Below, in pieces: positions 56,373-64,000 of a stretch of 64,000 nt of DNA (the first letter of the stretch is position 1; every line of letters starts with the position of its first letter). The notes beneath the pieces are model-generated. The model ran no database searches and was not told where the DNA came from. It was given only the letters and a program-made list of their open reading frames with translations. The DNA is taken from assembly GCA_945872285.1 (NCBI GenBank), contig CAMBZR010000006.1, forward strand, positions 1 through 64,000, given 5' to 3'. The translations under genes were made by a program, and so were the position numbers. This DNA is from Bordetella parapertussis. GTDB taxonomy: Bacteria > Pseudomonadota > Gammaproteobacteria > Burkholderiales > Burkholderiaceae_B.

Positions 56373-56417
56373 TCGCGTTTTCTGGCAAAAATAGTTGCTG
56401 TTTGCCTTTCGACCGAT

Positions 56418-57485
56418 ATGTTGAGCGATCTGAATCCTCCGCCGTCCATACAGTTAAGCGATTTAAGCGTTCAAGCCGGTCCTTCTGAAGACTGGCGGCT
56501 TTGTGTCGCTCCCATGATCGACGTCACTGACCGTCATTGCCGTTATTTTCATCGCTTACTGGCTCCTAAAGCGCGTTTGTACACCGAGATGATTACCACC
56601 GGCGCCTTGCTGCATGGTGATGCGTCCAGGCACCTTGATTTTCATACAGACGAGAGTCCGGTGGCCTTGCAACTCGGGGGCAGTGAGCCCGAGGCGTTGG
56701 TGCGTTCGGCAAAACTTGGCGAGCAGTGGGGCTACGACGAAATTAATTTAAATTGTGGCTGCCCGTCTGAACGTGTGCAAAAGGGCGCGTTTGGAGCTTG
56801 CTTGATGGCCGAGCCAAGCTTGGTCGCCGACTGTATCAAGGCGATGCAAGATGCGGTAAGCCTGCCCGTCACGGTCAAGCATCGCTTGGGGTTATATAAA
56901 AACGAATCTTACGATTTTGTACGTGATTTTGTCGGCGCAAGCTATGACGTTGGTTGCCGTGTTTTTATTGTGCATGCGCGCAACGCTGTGCTCAAAGGCT
57001 TGTCGCCAAAAGATAATCGCGAGGTGCCCCCCTTAAGATACGAACAGGCCGCTCGGTTAAAAAAAGATTTTCCGCAAGCGACCATCGTGCTTAATGGCGG
57101 TCTCACCACGCTAGCGGATTGTGAGGCAGCGATGCACGAGTTCGACGGAGTGATGCTAGGACGTTCTCCTTGGCATGACCCCTCGGTGTTGTCGCGCCTG
57201 TCGCAGGCTTGGTGGCCGCAGCTTGAATTAAAAGCTGAGGCTGCGGTGATTGACTCGCTTGTTGCGTATGCTGAGCGTGAACTGGCCGTCAAGACGCCGC
57301 TGCGCATCGTGGTTCGCCCGCTGCTTGGTTTGTTTAATGGTCGCTCAAACTCGCGTGTGTGGCGGCGCATGTTGTCAGACGCAGTGCTATTAAGACAAGG
57401 CGATCCAGAACTCATCAGGCTCGCCTGGCAGCAGGTGGGGGGTCTGGCGATCCGTGGCGCGCGCGGCTCTGAGCTTGAGGTCTAG
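56418..57485 (+). CDS. dusA: tRNA-dihydrouridine(20/20a) synthase
   Basis: FMN enzyme that reduces U20 and U20a in the tRNA D-loop. 355 aa with a 24-residue N-terminal extension. CVAPMIDVTDRHCRYFHRLL, LQLGGSEPEALVRSAKL, LNCGCPSERVQKGAFGACLM with the catalytic Cys115, and VFIVHARNAVLKGLSPKDNR are diagnostic of the DusA subfamily. Divergent from thrB. Confidence 0.96.
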   Translation: MLSDLNPPPSIQLSDLSVQAGPSEDWRLCVAPMIDVTDRHCRYFHRLLAPKARLYTEMITTGALLHGDASRHLDFHTDESPVALQLGGSEPEALVRSAKLGEQWGYDEINLNCGCPSERVQKGAFGACLMAEPSLVADCIKAMQDAVSLPVTVKHRLGLYKNESYDFVRDFVGASYDVGCRVFIVHARNAVLKGLSPKDNREVPPLRYEQAARLKKDFPQATIVLNGGLTTLADCEAAMHEFDGVMLGRSPWHDPSVLSRLSQAWWPQLELKAEAAVIDSLVAYAERELAVKTPLRIVVRPLLGLFNGRSNSRVWRRMLSDAVLLRQGDPELIRLAWQQVGGLAIRGARGSELEV

Positions 57486-57514
57486 TCGCGCGAGGCCTAG
57501 GTGTAGCGAGAGGC

Positions 57515-57976
57515 CTAGGCGCTGTTGCTGGGCGTTGGGCTGTCGGGCCAGTCGCGTATGTAGGCCTTGAGCAGTGAGTTTTCAAATTTTTGCGCGGCGG
57601 CAAGTGCTTGCGCCATGTCATAAAAAGAGATAACGCCCAAGAGCATCTCGCCCTCTATGACCGGTACATAGCGCGAGTGATGCTCAAGCATGAGCCGCTG
57701 AACTTCGTGGGCCGGGGTATCGGGGCTCACGCTGACTGGCTCTTGCTCCATGATCGTGCCGATTACGACGTTGCCGATCGCGCCGTGCTGAGTATTTAAG
57801 TGACGGATAATTTCACGAAACGTCAGCATGCCCACAAGTTTTCCGCGCTGCATGATGACGAGCGACCCGATATCATGGGCGCTCATGGTTTCGATGGCCT
57901 GAGCCACCAAGGTTTCGGGCGTGGCCGTAAAAAGGGTGTTGCCTTTGACTTTTAGAACTTCACTGACTTTTAGCAT
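57515..57976 (-). CDS. CBS-pair protein, 153 aa
   Basis: Two CBS motifs: residues ~7-63 (LVAQAIETMSAHDIGSLVIM to TFREIIRHL) and ~75-132 (VSPDTPAHEVQRLMLEHHSRYVPVI... to ISFYDMAQAL). Likely senses adenine nucleotides; target unknown. The start lies 17 bases inside the end of the upstream YihY-family gene, so the two are translationally linked. Confidence 0.9.
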   Translation of the reverse strand: MLKVSEVLKVKGNTLFTATPETLVAQAIETMSAHDIGSLVIMQRGKLVGMLTFREIIRHLNTQHGAIGNVVIGTIMEQEPVSVSPDTPAHEVQRLMLEHHSRYVPVIEGEMLLGVISFYDMAQALAAAQKFENSLLKAYIRDWPDSPTPSNSA

Positions 57977-59243
57977 GAGTGTCCCTTGCGTTGCTGCTCT
58001 CTGATTTGGATTGTAGTGGGTGGGTCAGAGCGGCGTCATGGTGTTGCAAAACTTCGGCCAGCGAGGGGTCGGCGTGAGCGGTCATCAGGTCGCTGAGTGC
58101 CTGCGCTAAAAATGGTTGCTCTTTGAGTTTAATCGAGCTGCGGTCAAGCGTTGTTTTGTCAACCAGGGTGCCAAACTTTGTTTGTTCGGGATCACAGGTC
58201 AACAGCCAGCGCTCGTGCGTGGCGCCGGGGGCAAGCATCACCAGACCCAACGCACTTAAGGTCGCGAGTTGTCGCTCAAGAAGATTGAGTGGGCTATTTA
58301 ACACCCGCACCAACTCTGCGGTGCTGCAGCCGGGGGGTAAGCTGCCTCGCGCCTGGCTAAGCGTCTTCAATAGCGTCAGGGCGTCGATGAGGGCACCGCC
58401 AGGCTGAAGCGTCGGCTCAAGACGACCCATGCGGACAAGCGGCAGGTTCGCGGCGACTAAGGCACCGACTAAGATGCCCAGCCAGCAAAGATAAATCCAG
58501 ATCAAAAATACCGGCAGCGCAGCGAAAGCGCCATAGATCATGGTGTAGGTCGAAAATTGCGAGACATACCAACCAAAACTAATTTTCATGATTTCGAGAA
58601 TCACCGCCGAGACGAGCCCCCCGAGCAGTGCATCCATTCGCTTGACTCTGGTGTTGGGCACCACAATGAACAACGCGGCCAGGGCCAGTCCGCCCAGCAC
58701 GACAGGCAGGAGCTTGAGCGTGAGCTCTAACACAAGCGGCATTCCTGCAAGCAAACCAAACGACTCTTTCGCTAAAAAGGTGGTGGCATAAAGGCTTGCT
58801 CCGGCAAGCACGGGGCCTGATGAGATCACTGCCCAATACACCAGGAAGCGGTGGGCCAGCCGGCGTTGTCTGTCGACCTTCCAAATGGCGTTGAGCGCGG
58901 CCTCAACTGACATCATCAAGAGAACGACTGTTAATACCAGAAACGCTCCGCCGATCGCCGTCAAGCTTGAGGCTTTGGAGGCGAACTCATTGAGATACGT
59001 CATAATGTTTTCTGAGACCGCAGGGGGCATCAGGTTATTGCTTAAAAACGCTTGTAGGGCGTCGCTAAATTCCTTAAAAAGTGGAAACGCCGTGAACAGT
59101 GACAGCGCAACCGCCAGCAAGGGCACAATTGAAAGAACGGTGCTAAAGGTTAAGCTCGCGGCCATTTGCAGCGTGTTGGCGGCCACCACTCTTTGACTGG
59201 CAAAGCGAAGAAGCTGGCGCAAACCCCGGGCATTGGTTGACAT
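57960..59243 (-). CDS. YihY/BrkB-family membrane protein, 427 aa
   Basis: Six spans in the first ~290 residues with AANTLQMAASLTFSTVLSIVPLLAV, PNTRVKRMDALLGGLVSAVIL and FSTYTMIYGAFAALPVFLIWIYL, the YihY (formerly RNase BN) pattern. The C-terminal 140 residues are cytoplasmic and have a winged-helix-like part (LPPGCSTAELVRVLNSPLNL). The ATG at 59243 was chosen because it starts at the family N-terminus (MSTNARGLRQ); a longer in-frame start at 59468 would overlap the divergent DUF2069 gene. Confidence 0.87.
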   Translation of the reverse strand: MSTNARGLRQLLRFASQRVVAANTLQMAASLTFSTVLSIVPLLAVALSLFTAFPLFKEFSDALQAFLSNNLMPPAVSENIMTYLNEFASKASSLTAIGGAFLVLTVVLLMMSVEAALNAIWKVDRQRRLAHRFLVYWAVISSGPVLAGASLYATTFLAKESFGLLAGMPLVLELTLKLLPVVLGGLALAALFIVVPNTRVKRMDALLGGLVSAVILEIMKISFGWYVSQFSTYTMIYGAFAALPVFLIWIYLCWLGILVGALVAANLPLVRMGRLEPTLQPGGALIDALTLLKTLSQARGSLPPGCSTAELVRVLNSPLNLLERQLATLSALGLVMLAPGATHERWLLTCDPEQTKFGTLVDKTTLDRSSIKLKEQPFLAQALSDLMTAHADPSLAEVLQHHDAALTHPLQSKSESSNARDTHAKSQ

Positions 59244-59374
59244 GAGGGTGACGATTTGTTGTTTTGTGGCAGCCGACACACACGACGGCTCTCTGCGGGT
59301 GATAATAGCAGCGTCTCCCCTCAAAGGACTCCTGTCGGCCGGGCTGGTCGTCTCAATGTCACGCAGCGCAAAAG

Positions 59375-59812
59375 ATGTCAATTCAGGTAGATCCACCCCC
59401 CTCTGTCGCCCGCTTAAATGTTGCATTGCAACGCGCTGCCTCGCTGAGTCTTTTAGCGTTGTTTGCACTTTGCTTGCTTTGGGAAACCTGGCTGGCGCCT
59501 CTCAGGCCCGGTGGAACCTTGCTATTTTTGAAGGCGCTTCCCTTGGCGTTTGCGATTCGCGGGGTGGTGCAAGGTAGTCTTTACACCATTCAATGGGCCT
59601 CGATGTTAGTGCTGTTGTATTTGATGGAAGGCGTCGTTCGGGTGGTGTCTGATCCGCCCGGGCCTTCAATCGCGCTGGCCTGGCTCGAGATCGTCTTGGC
59701 CACTATTTTCTTTTTCTGTTCGGTTTTTTATGTGCGACCTGCAAAACAAATCGTAAAAGCGGCACAGAAGGCCGAGAAATTAAAAGAAAAAGAAAGTAAC
59801 CGAAATTCGTAA
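59375..59812 (+). CDS. DUF2069 membrane protein, 145 aa
   Basis: Four spans (about residues 22-40, 47-65, 72-92, 105-125). LPLAFAIRGVVQGSLYTIQWASMLVLLYL and MEGVVRVVSDPP match DUF2069, a proteobacterial family of unknown function. C-terminal tail is charged (KAAQKAEKLKEKES). Divergent from the YihY-family gene; selO follows after 13 bp. Confidence 0.88.
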   Translation: MSIQVDPPPSVARLNVALQRAASLSLLALFALCLLWETWLAPLRPGGTLLFLKALPLAFAIRGVVQGSLYTIQWASMLVLLYLMEGVVRVVSDPPGPSIALAWLEIVLATIFFFCSVFYVRPAKQIVKAAQKAEKLKEKESNRNS

Positions 59813-59825
59813 ACTGTAGACAACC

Positions 59826-61373
59826 ATGACGTCGAACTCTTGCTTTGAAGCACTTCCTAAGCCAAACTCTTTTGCACAACTGCCGCCAGAGTTTTATACG
59901 CGGCTGCCGACCACGCCTCTGAACGAGCCGCGCTTGCTGCACGCCAGCGCTGAAGTGGCGGCGTTGCTGGGGTTGCCGCTCGAGGCGCTCAGCACGCCAG
60001 AGTTTTTAGCAGTGGTCAGCGGCTCTTTGCCTCTTCCGGGCGGAGCCACGCTAGCGGCGGTCTACAGCGGGCACCAGTTCGGTGTTTGGGCTGGGCAGCT
60101 TGGCGATGGTCGTGCACATTTGCTAGGCGAGATACAAGGGCCAGAAGGGAGTGTTGAGCTGCAACTCAAGGGGGCAGGCATGACGCCGTATTCCCGCATG
60201 GGCGATGGACGCGCAGTGGTGCGCTCGTCCGTGCGTGAGTATTTGGCCAGCCATGCAATGCAGGGTTTAGGCATCCCGACCACACGTGCCTTGTCGTTGG
60301 TGTCTGCCTCAAATCCAGTGATGCGCGAAACCGTTGAAACGGCTGCAGTGGTTGCCCGAGTAGCGCCGAGTTTTGTGCGCTTTGGTTCCTTTGAGCACTG
60401 GGCGTCTCGCAAGCGTCCTGACCATTTACGAACGCTGGCCGACTATGTCATTGACCGGTTTTACCCTGACTGCCGCACGCGTATCGCTCAAGCCACAGCG
60501 CCTGCTTACGAACCCTACGTCCAGTTATTGCGCAGGGTCGTGCAACGAACTGCGACGCTCATGGCTGACTGGCAAGTGGTTGGGTTTTGTCACGGCGTGA
60601 TGAACACGGACAACATGTCGATTTTGGGTCTAACGCTGGATTACGGCCCTTATGGTTTTATGGACGGCTTTGACGCCAGGCATATTTGCAATCACACCGA
60701 CAGCAACGGCCGCTATGCCTGGCACGCGCAGCCAGCGGTCGCCCACTGGAACCTTTATCAGCTCGCTAATAGTCTGCACGAGATCGTGCCCGACACTGAG
60801 CCCCTGCAAGCCGCACTCAACGAGTTTGAGCCCATTTTTTTAGAAGCGATGCAATCGCGCCTGAGTCAGAAACTGGGCTTAGGTCGCTGGCAGTCGGGTG
60901 ATGAAACCCTGATCGACGAACTCTGGGGTCTGATGCAAGGCAGTCATGCCGACTTTACGCTGACCTTCAGGCAATTGGCCTATGCGCCTGGTTTGACGCT
61001 GGCGTTGCAAGGCCAGATCGAGCATGATCTCGGTCAGACAGTGAGTACCAACCTGACGCCTTTTGTCGATTTATTTGTGGATCGTGCTGCCGCGCTGGCC
61101 TGGCTAGAAGCCTACGCCAAGCGGCTGGGACCAGAGCCCGCCCAAAACTGGCAAGAGCGGGTCGCAGGGATGCTGGCAGTGAACCCACTCTATGTTTTGC
61201 GCAATCACCTTGCGCAGCAGGCCATTGAGGCCGCTGAACGTGGTGACGCGGCCGAGATCGCGCGACAAATGAATGTCCTGCGTAATCCCTTTGTTGCCCA
61301 GGCAGGTCAAGAGACCTATGCGGCTGCGCCAGCCGCCGGGACGCCGCATTTAGAGGTGAGTTGCTCGTCATGA
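59826..61373 (+). CDS. selO: protein adenylyltransferase SelO (YdiU)
   Basis: Pseudokinase-fold enzyme that transfers AMP from ATP to Ser, Thr or Tyr of target proteins. 515 aa. AAVYSGHQFGVWAGQLGDGR, LKGAGMTPYSRMGDGRAVVR for the nucleotide site, HGVMNTDNMSILGLTLDYGPYGFMD with the metal-binding Asn and Asp, and the terminal CSS where eukaryotic SelO carries selenocysteine. Complete. aroC follows in the same direction. Confidence 0.95.
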   Translation: MTSNSCFEALPKPNSFAQLPPEFYTRLPTTPLNEPRLLHASAEVAALLGLPLEALSTPEFLAVVSGSLPLPGGATLAAVYSGHQFGVWAGQLGDGRAHLLGEIQGPEGSVELQLKGAGMTPYSRMGDGRAVVRSSVREYLASHAMQGLGIPTTRALSLVSASNPVMRETVETAAVVARVAPSFVRFGSFEHWASRKRPDHLRTLADYVIDRFYPDCRTRIAQATAPAYEPYVQLLRRVVQRTATLMADWQVVGFCHGVMNTDNMSILGLTLDYGPYGFMDGFDARHICNHTDSNGRYAWHAQPAVAHWNLYQLANSLHEIVPDTEPLQAALNEFEPIFLEAMQSRLSQKLGLGRWQSGDETLIDELWGLMQGSHADFTLTFRQLAYAPGLTLALQGQIEHDLGQTVSTNLTPFVDLFVDRAAALAWLEAYAKRLGPEPAQNWQERVAGMLAVNPLYVLRNHLAQQAIEAAERGDAAEIARQMNVLRNPFVAQAGQETYAAAPAAGTPHLEVSCSS

Positions 61374-61439
61374 TGCAATAATGGTGTATTAGGGCTTGCG
61401 GGCCCCTGTTCTGCTCATTTTTTTTGGTACTTGCCGCCT

Positions 61440-62498
61440 ATGTCTGGTAATACGCTCGGCACACTATTTTGTGTGACTAATTTTGGTGAATCTCATGGCC
61501 CTGCAATTGGCTGTGTCGTCGACGGCTGTCCACCTGGTTTAGTGCTTTGCGAGCAAGATATCCAATTGGAACTTGATCGTCGTCGGCCCGGCACCTCACG
61601 CCACGTGACTCAACGTCAAGAGGCCGATCAGGTTGAAATTTTGTCTGGGGTCTATGAGGGCAAAACCACCGGCACACCCATCGCGCTATTGATTCGTAAC
61701 GTTGATGCACGCAGCAAAGATTACAGCGCGATTGCGGATACGTTCAGGCCGGGCCATGCCGATTTCACTTATTTTAATAAGTACGGTGCGCGTGACCCGC
61801 GTGGCGGTGGACGCTCTTCAGCACGGTTAACGGCCCCCACAGTGGCGGCTGGTGCGATCGCAAAGAAATGGCTCGCCGAGCACTTTGGCATCAAGGTGCG
61901 CGGCTACATGAGCCAGCTAGGTCCCATCACCATGCCGTTTGTCAGCTGGGATCATGTCCCAAACAACCCGTTTTATGCGGCCAATGACACCAGTGCGCCC
62001 GAGCTCGAGGCCTATATGGATAAATTGCGTCACGATGGGGATTCGGTTGGTGCGCGGATTGAAGTGGTCGCAGAGGGCTTGCCGGCGGGTTGGGGGGAGC
62101 CCATCTATGATCGTCTAGACGCCGATATCGCCTACGCAATGATGGGTTTAAACGCCGTTAAAGGGGTTGAGATTGGCGCAGGTTTCAAAAGTATTGAGCA
62201 ACGTGGCTCTGAGCATGGGGACGAAATCACGCCAGAGGGATTTTTAACGAATAATGCCGGCGGTGTGTTGGGCGGGATTTCGACTGGGCAACCCATTACG
62301 GTGAGCCTGGCGATCAAGCCAACCTCAAGTATTCGCATCGAGCGGCGCTCGATTGACCGCGCGGGTAACCCAGTGATGGTGCAAACCTTAGGCCGCCATG
62401 ATCCCTGTGTAGGGATTCGCGCGACCCCGATTGCCGAGGCCTTGCTGGCCTTGATTTTGATCGATCATGCCTTGCGTCACCGTGCGCAGTGCGGCTAG
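61440..62498 (+). CDS. aroC: chorismate synthase
   Basis: Last step of the shikimate pathway, EPSP to chorismate with reduced FMN. ATG at 61440 gives [20 protein letters not shown] as in the family; a TTG 9 bases upstream is unlikely. [27 protein letters not shown] and the C-terminal [20 protein letters not shown] are the signatures. 352 aa, normal. Confidence 0.97.
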   Translation: MSGNTLGTLFCVTNFGESHGPAIGCVVDGCPPGLVLCEQDIQLELDRRRPGTSRHVTQRQEADQVEILSGVYEGKTTGTPIALLIRNVDARSKDYSAIADTFRPGHADFTYFNKYGARDPRGGGRSSARLTAPTVAAGAIAKKWLAEHFGIKVRGYMSQLGPITMPFVSWDHVPNNPFYAANDTSAPELEAYMDKLRHDGDSVGARIEVVAEGLPAGWGEPIYDRLDADIAYAMMGLNAVKGVEIGAGFKSIEQRGSEHGDEITPEGFLTNNAGGVLGGISTGQPITVSLAIKPTSSIRIERRSIDRAGNPVMVQTLGRHDPCVGIRATPIAEALLALILIDHALRHRAQCG

Positions 62499-62523
62499 GC
62501 CCTAGGCTCGCTATGGCATAATC

Positions 62524-62538
62524 AGGGGCTACCCCTTT
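62524..62538 (+). promoter_or_regulatory. small hairpin in the leuC leader
   Basis: AGGGG-CTA-CCCCT followed by TTT, 31 bp before leuC, directly after a TGGCATAAT string that could be an extended -10 box (62513-62521). If so the hairpin is at the very 5' end of the mRNA. It could also be the aroC terminator. Confidence 0.35.
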
Positions 62539-62566
62539 ACAACGTCTGTTTGGCAGATAAAGCGTC

Positions 62567-63976
62567 ATGAAAAAAACTCTATACGACAAGCTTTGGGACG
62601 CCCATGTGGTTCACGAAGAACCGGATGGCACCGCAATTTTGTACATCGACCGTCATTTGTTGCACGAGGTCACGAGCCCTCAGGCTTTTGAAGGTCTCGA
62701 TTTGGCAGGTCGTCCGCTGTGGCGCCTCAATGCCAACTTGGCAGTGGCCGATCACAACGTGCCTACACTAGCGCGTGATCGTGCAGAGGGCATTACTGAT
62801 CCAGTCTCCAAGTTGCAGGTCGATACGCTTGATGCAAACTGCGTGAAGCACAATGTGATTGAATTTCGCATGAACGACTTGCGTCAGGGTATCGTGCACG
62901 TGATTGGCCCCGAGCAGGGCGCAACCTTGCCTGGCATGACTGTGGTTTGTGGCGATTCGCACACCAGCACGCATGGCGCTTTTGGTGCCTTGGCGTTTGG
63001 TATTGGCACCTCTGAAGTCGAACACGTCATGGCCACGCAAACATTGCAAGCCAAGAAAAACAAAAATATGTTGGTGCGTGTCGAAGGCACTTTGCCGATT
63101 GGCTGCACTGCAAAAGACGTGATCCTATATGTGATCGGTCAAATCGGCACGGCCGGTGGCACAGGTCATGCGATTGAATTTGCAGGTAGCACCATTCGCG
63201 GCTTGTCCATGGAAGGTCGCATGACCCTGTGCAACATGGCGATTGAAGCCGGTGCGCGTTCAGGCATGGTAGCGGTTGATCAAAAGACGATTGATTACTG
63301 TGCGGGTCGCCCCTTTTCGCCAAGTGGCGCGCTGTGGGATGCTGCAGTCGCCTATTGGAAAACACTCCACACTGACGAAGGTGCTTTCTTTGATCGTGTC
63401 GTCGAGATTGATGCACGCCAAATTGTGCCTCAGGTCACTTGGGGGACTTCGCCCGAGATGGTCTTGCCTGTCACCGGCCGTGTGCCTGATCCAGATCGCG
63501 AAAAAGACGACATGCGCCGCGAAGGCATGGAGCGCGCCTTGGTATACATGGGCCTCAAACCCAATACTTTGATCGAAGACATCAAGATCGATCGCGTGTT
63601 TATCGGCTCGTGCACCAACTCGCGTATTGAAGATTTGCGCGCTGCGGCCGTTGTTGCTCGGGGTCGCAAGGTCGCTAGTAATGTGCGGCAAGCACTTGTG
63701 GTGGCGGGCTCGGGTTTGGTCAAAGCACAAGCCGAGCGCGAAGGTCTAGACAAGATTTTTATCGAGGCTGGCTTTGAATGGCGCGAGCCAGGTTGCTCTA
63801 TGTGCCTGGCCATGAACGCCGACCGCATCGAGCCCGGCGAGCGTTGCGCCTCGACTTCAAATCGTAATTTTGAAGGACGCCAAGGGCAGGGTGGTCGCAC
63901 CCATCTCGTGAGTCCGGCAATGGCAGCAGCTGCAGCCGTGTCGGGTCATTTCGTTGACGTACGTAACCTCCGGTAA
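62567..63976 (+). CDS. leuC: 3-isopropylmalate dehydratase large subunit
   Basis: Isomerises 2- to 3-isopropylmalate in leucine synthesis, with LeuD. 469 aa aconitase-type protein. The three cluster cysteines are in [12 protein letters not shown] and [30 protein letters not shown] and [18 protein letters not shown] are also typical. Followed after 5 bases by the start of leuD. Confidence 0.97.
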   Translation: MKKTLYDKLWDAHVVHEEPDGTAILYIDRHLLHEVTSPQAFEGLDLAGRPLWRLNANLAVADHNVPTLARDRAEGITDPVSKLQVDTLDANCVKHNVIEFRMNDLRQGIVHVIGPEQGATLPGMTVVCGDSHTSTHGAFGALAFGIGTSEVEHVMATQTLQAKKNKNMLVRVEGTLPIGCTAKDVILYVIGQIGTAGGTGHAIEFAGSTIRGLSMEGRMTLCNMAIEAGARSGMVAVDQKTIDYCAGRPFSPSGALWDAAVAYWKTLHTDEGAFFDRVVEIDARQIVPQVTWGTSPEMVLPVTGRVPDPDREKDDMRREGMERALVYMGLKPNTLIEDIKIDRVFIGSCTNSRIEDLRAAAVVARGRKVASNVRQALVVAGSGLVKAQAEREGLDKIFIEAGFEWREPGCSMCLAMNADRIEPGERCASTSNRNFEGRQGQGGRTHLVSPAMAAAAAVSGHFVDVRNLR

Positions 63977-63981
63977 ACATC

Positions 63982-64000
63982 ATGGATTCTTTCACTACGC
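63982..64000 (+). CDS. leuD: first codons of leuD (cut by window end)
   Basis: ATG directly behind leuC with the reading MDSFTT, similar to the usual LeuD start (MxxFTTHTGL). Only six codons are in view, so the call rests mostly on position after leuC. Confidence 0.6.

Noticed and set aside
59244..59468. N-terminal extension of the YihY-family gene
   Set aside because: The extra 75 residues have no membrane span, are not part of the family and would overlap the divergent DUF2069 gene; the ATG at 59243 is preferred.

Overview
The window reads as a chromosomal segment of a betaproteobacterium of the order Burkholderiales, most likely Alcaligenaceae. This is inferred from the many solute-receptor transport systems (two TRAP operons, two Bug/TctC receptors, one Liv-type ABC operon), the E. 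coli-type Lpd, the DUF2069 and BPSS1780-type proteins, and a compact Burkholderiales-style Tad pilus locus. Nearly every gene could be read to its ends. No rRNA, tRNA, CRISPR array or phage structural gene was seen.

Left part (1-11.8 kb): the end of a dihydrolipoamide dehydrogenase gene, a TRAP transporter (fused dctQM plus dctP), purL, a hotdog thioesterase, and guaB-guaA. Together these cover late purine synthesis and the IMP to GMP branch.

Island (11.8-15.96 kb): the stretch after guaA is a small decayed genomic island. The last 147 bp of guaA are repeated at 15810-15956 with mostly synonymous differences, the footprint expected of an element that integrated into the guaA 3' end. Inside lie two 108-bp tails of a tyrosine-recombinase gene, a hydrolase gene broken by a TGA codon, a gene remnant cut by an IS3-family element, and a DUF4239-like membrane protein.

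Middle (16-44.9 kb): a typical catabolic and uptake region. It holds a PQQ sugar dehydrogenase, a CMD-family protein with a Bug receptor, a complete Liv-type ABC operon, an alpha/beta hydrolase, a GT39-like membrane protein, a GNAT acetyltransferase, a small RHH-like protein, an elastin-like repeat protein, a kpsS-like remnant, a second TRAP operon, an acyl-CoA dehydrogenase/SDR/kinase operon resembling the levulinate (Lva) chemistry, an MFS carrier, a tandem PPC-domain protein, an outer-membrane protein, an SDR lacking its catalytic tyrosine, a second Bug receptor, a double-hotdog protein, an lpxL-like gene with an early TGA stop, and two D-threonine-aldolase-type enzymes.

Right part (45-54.6 kb): a single tightly overlapping Tad/Flp pilus operon, from prepilin to tadC plus a DUF192 gene. 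Its ATPase carries an N-terminal FHA domain, and tadV and tadZ are absent from the locus. The last 10 kb hold housekeeping genes: a BPSS1780-type membrane protein, thrB, dusA, a CBS protein, a YihY-family protein, DUF2069, selO, aroC, leuC and the first codons of leuD.
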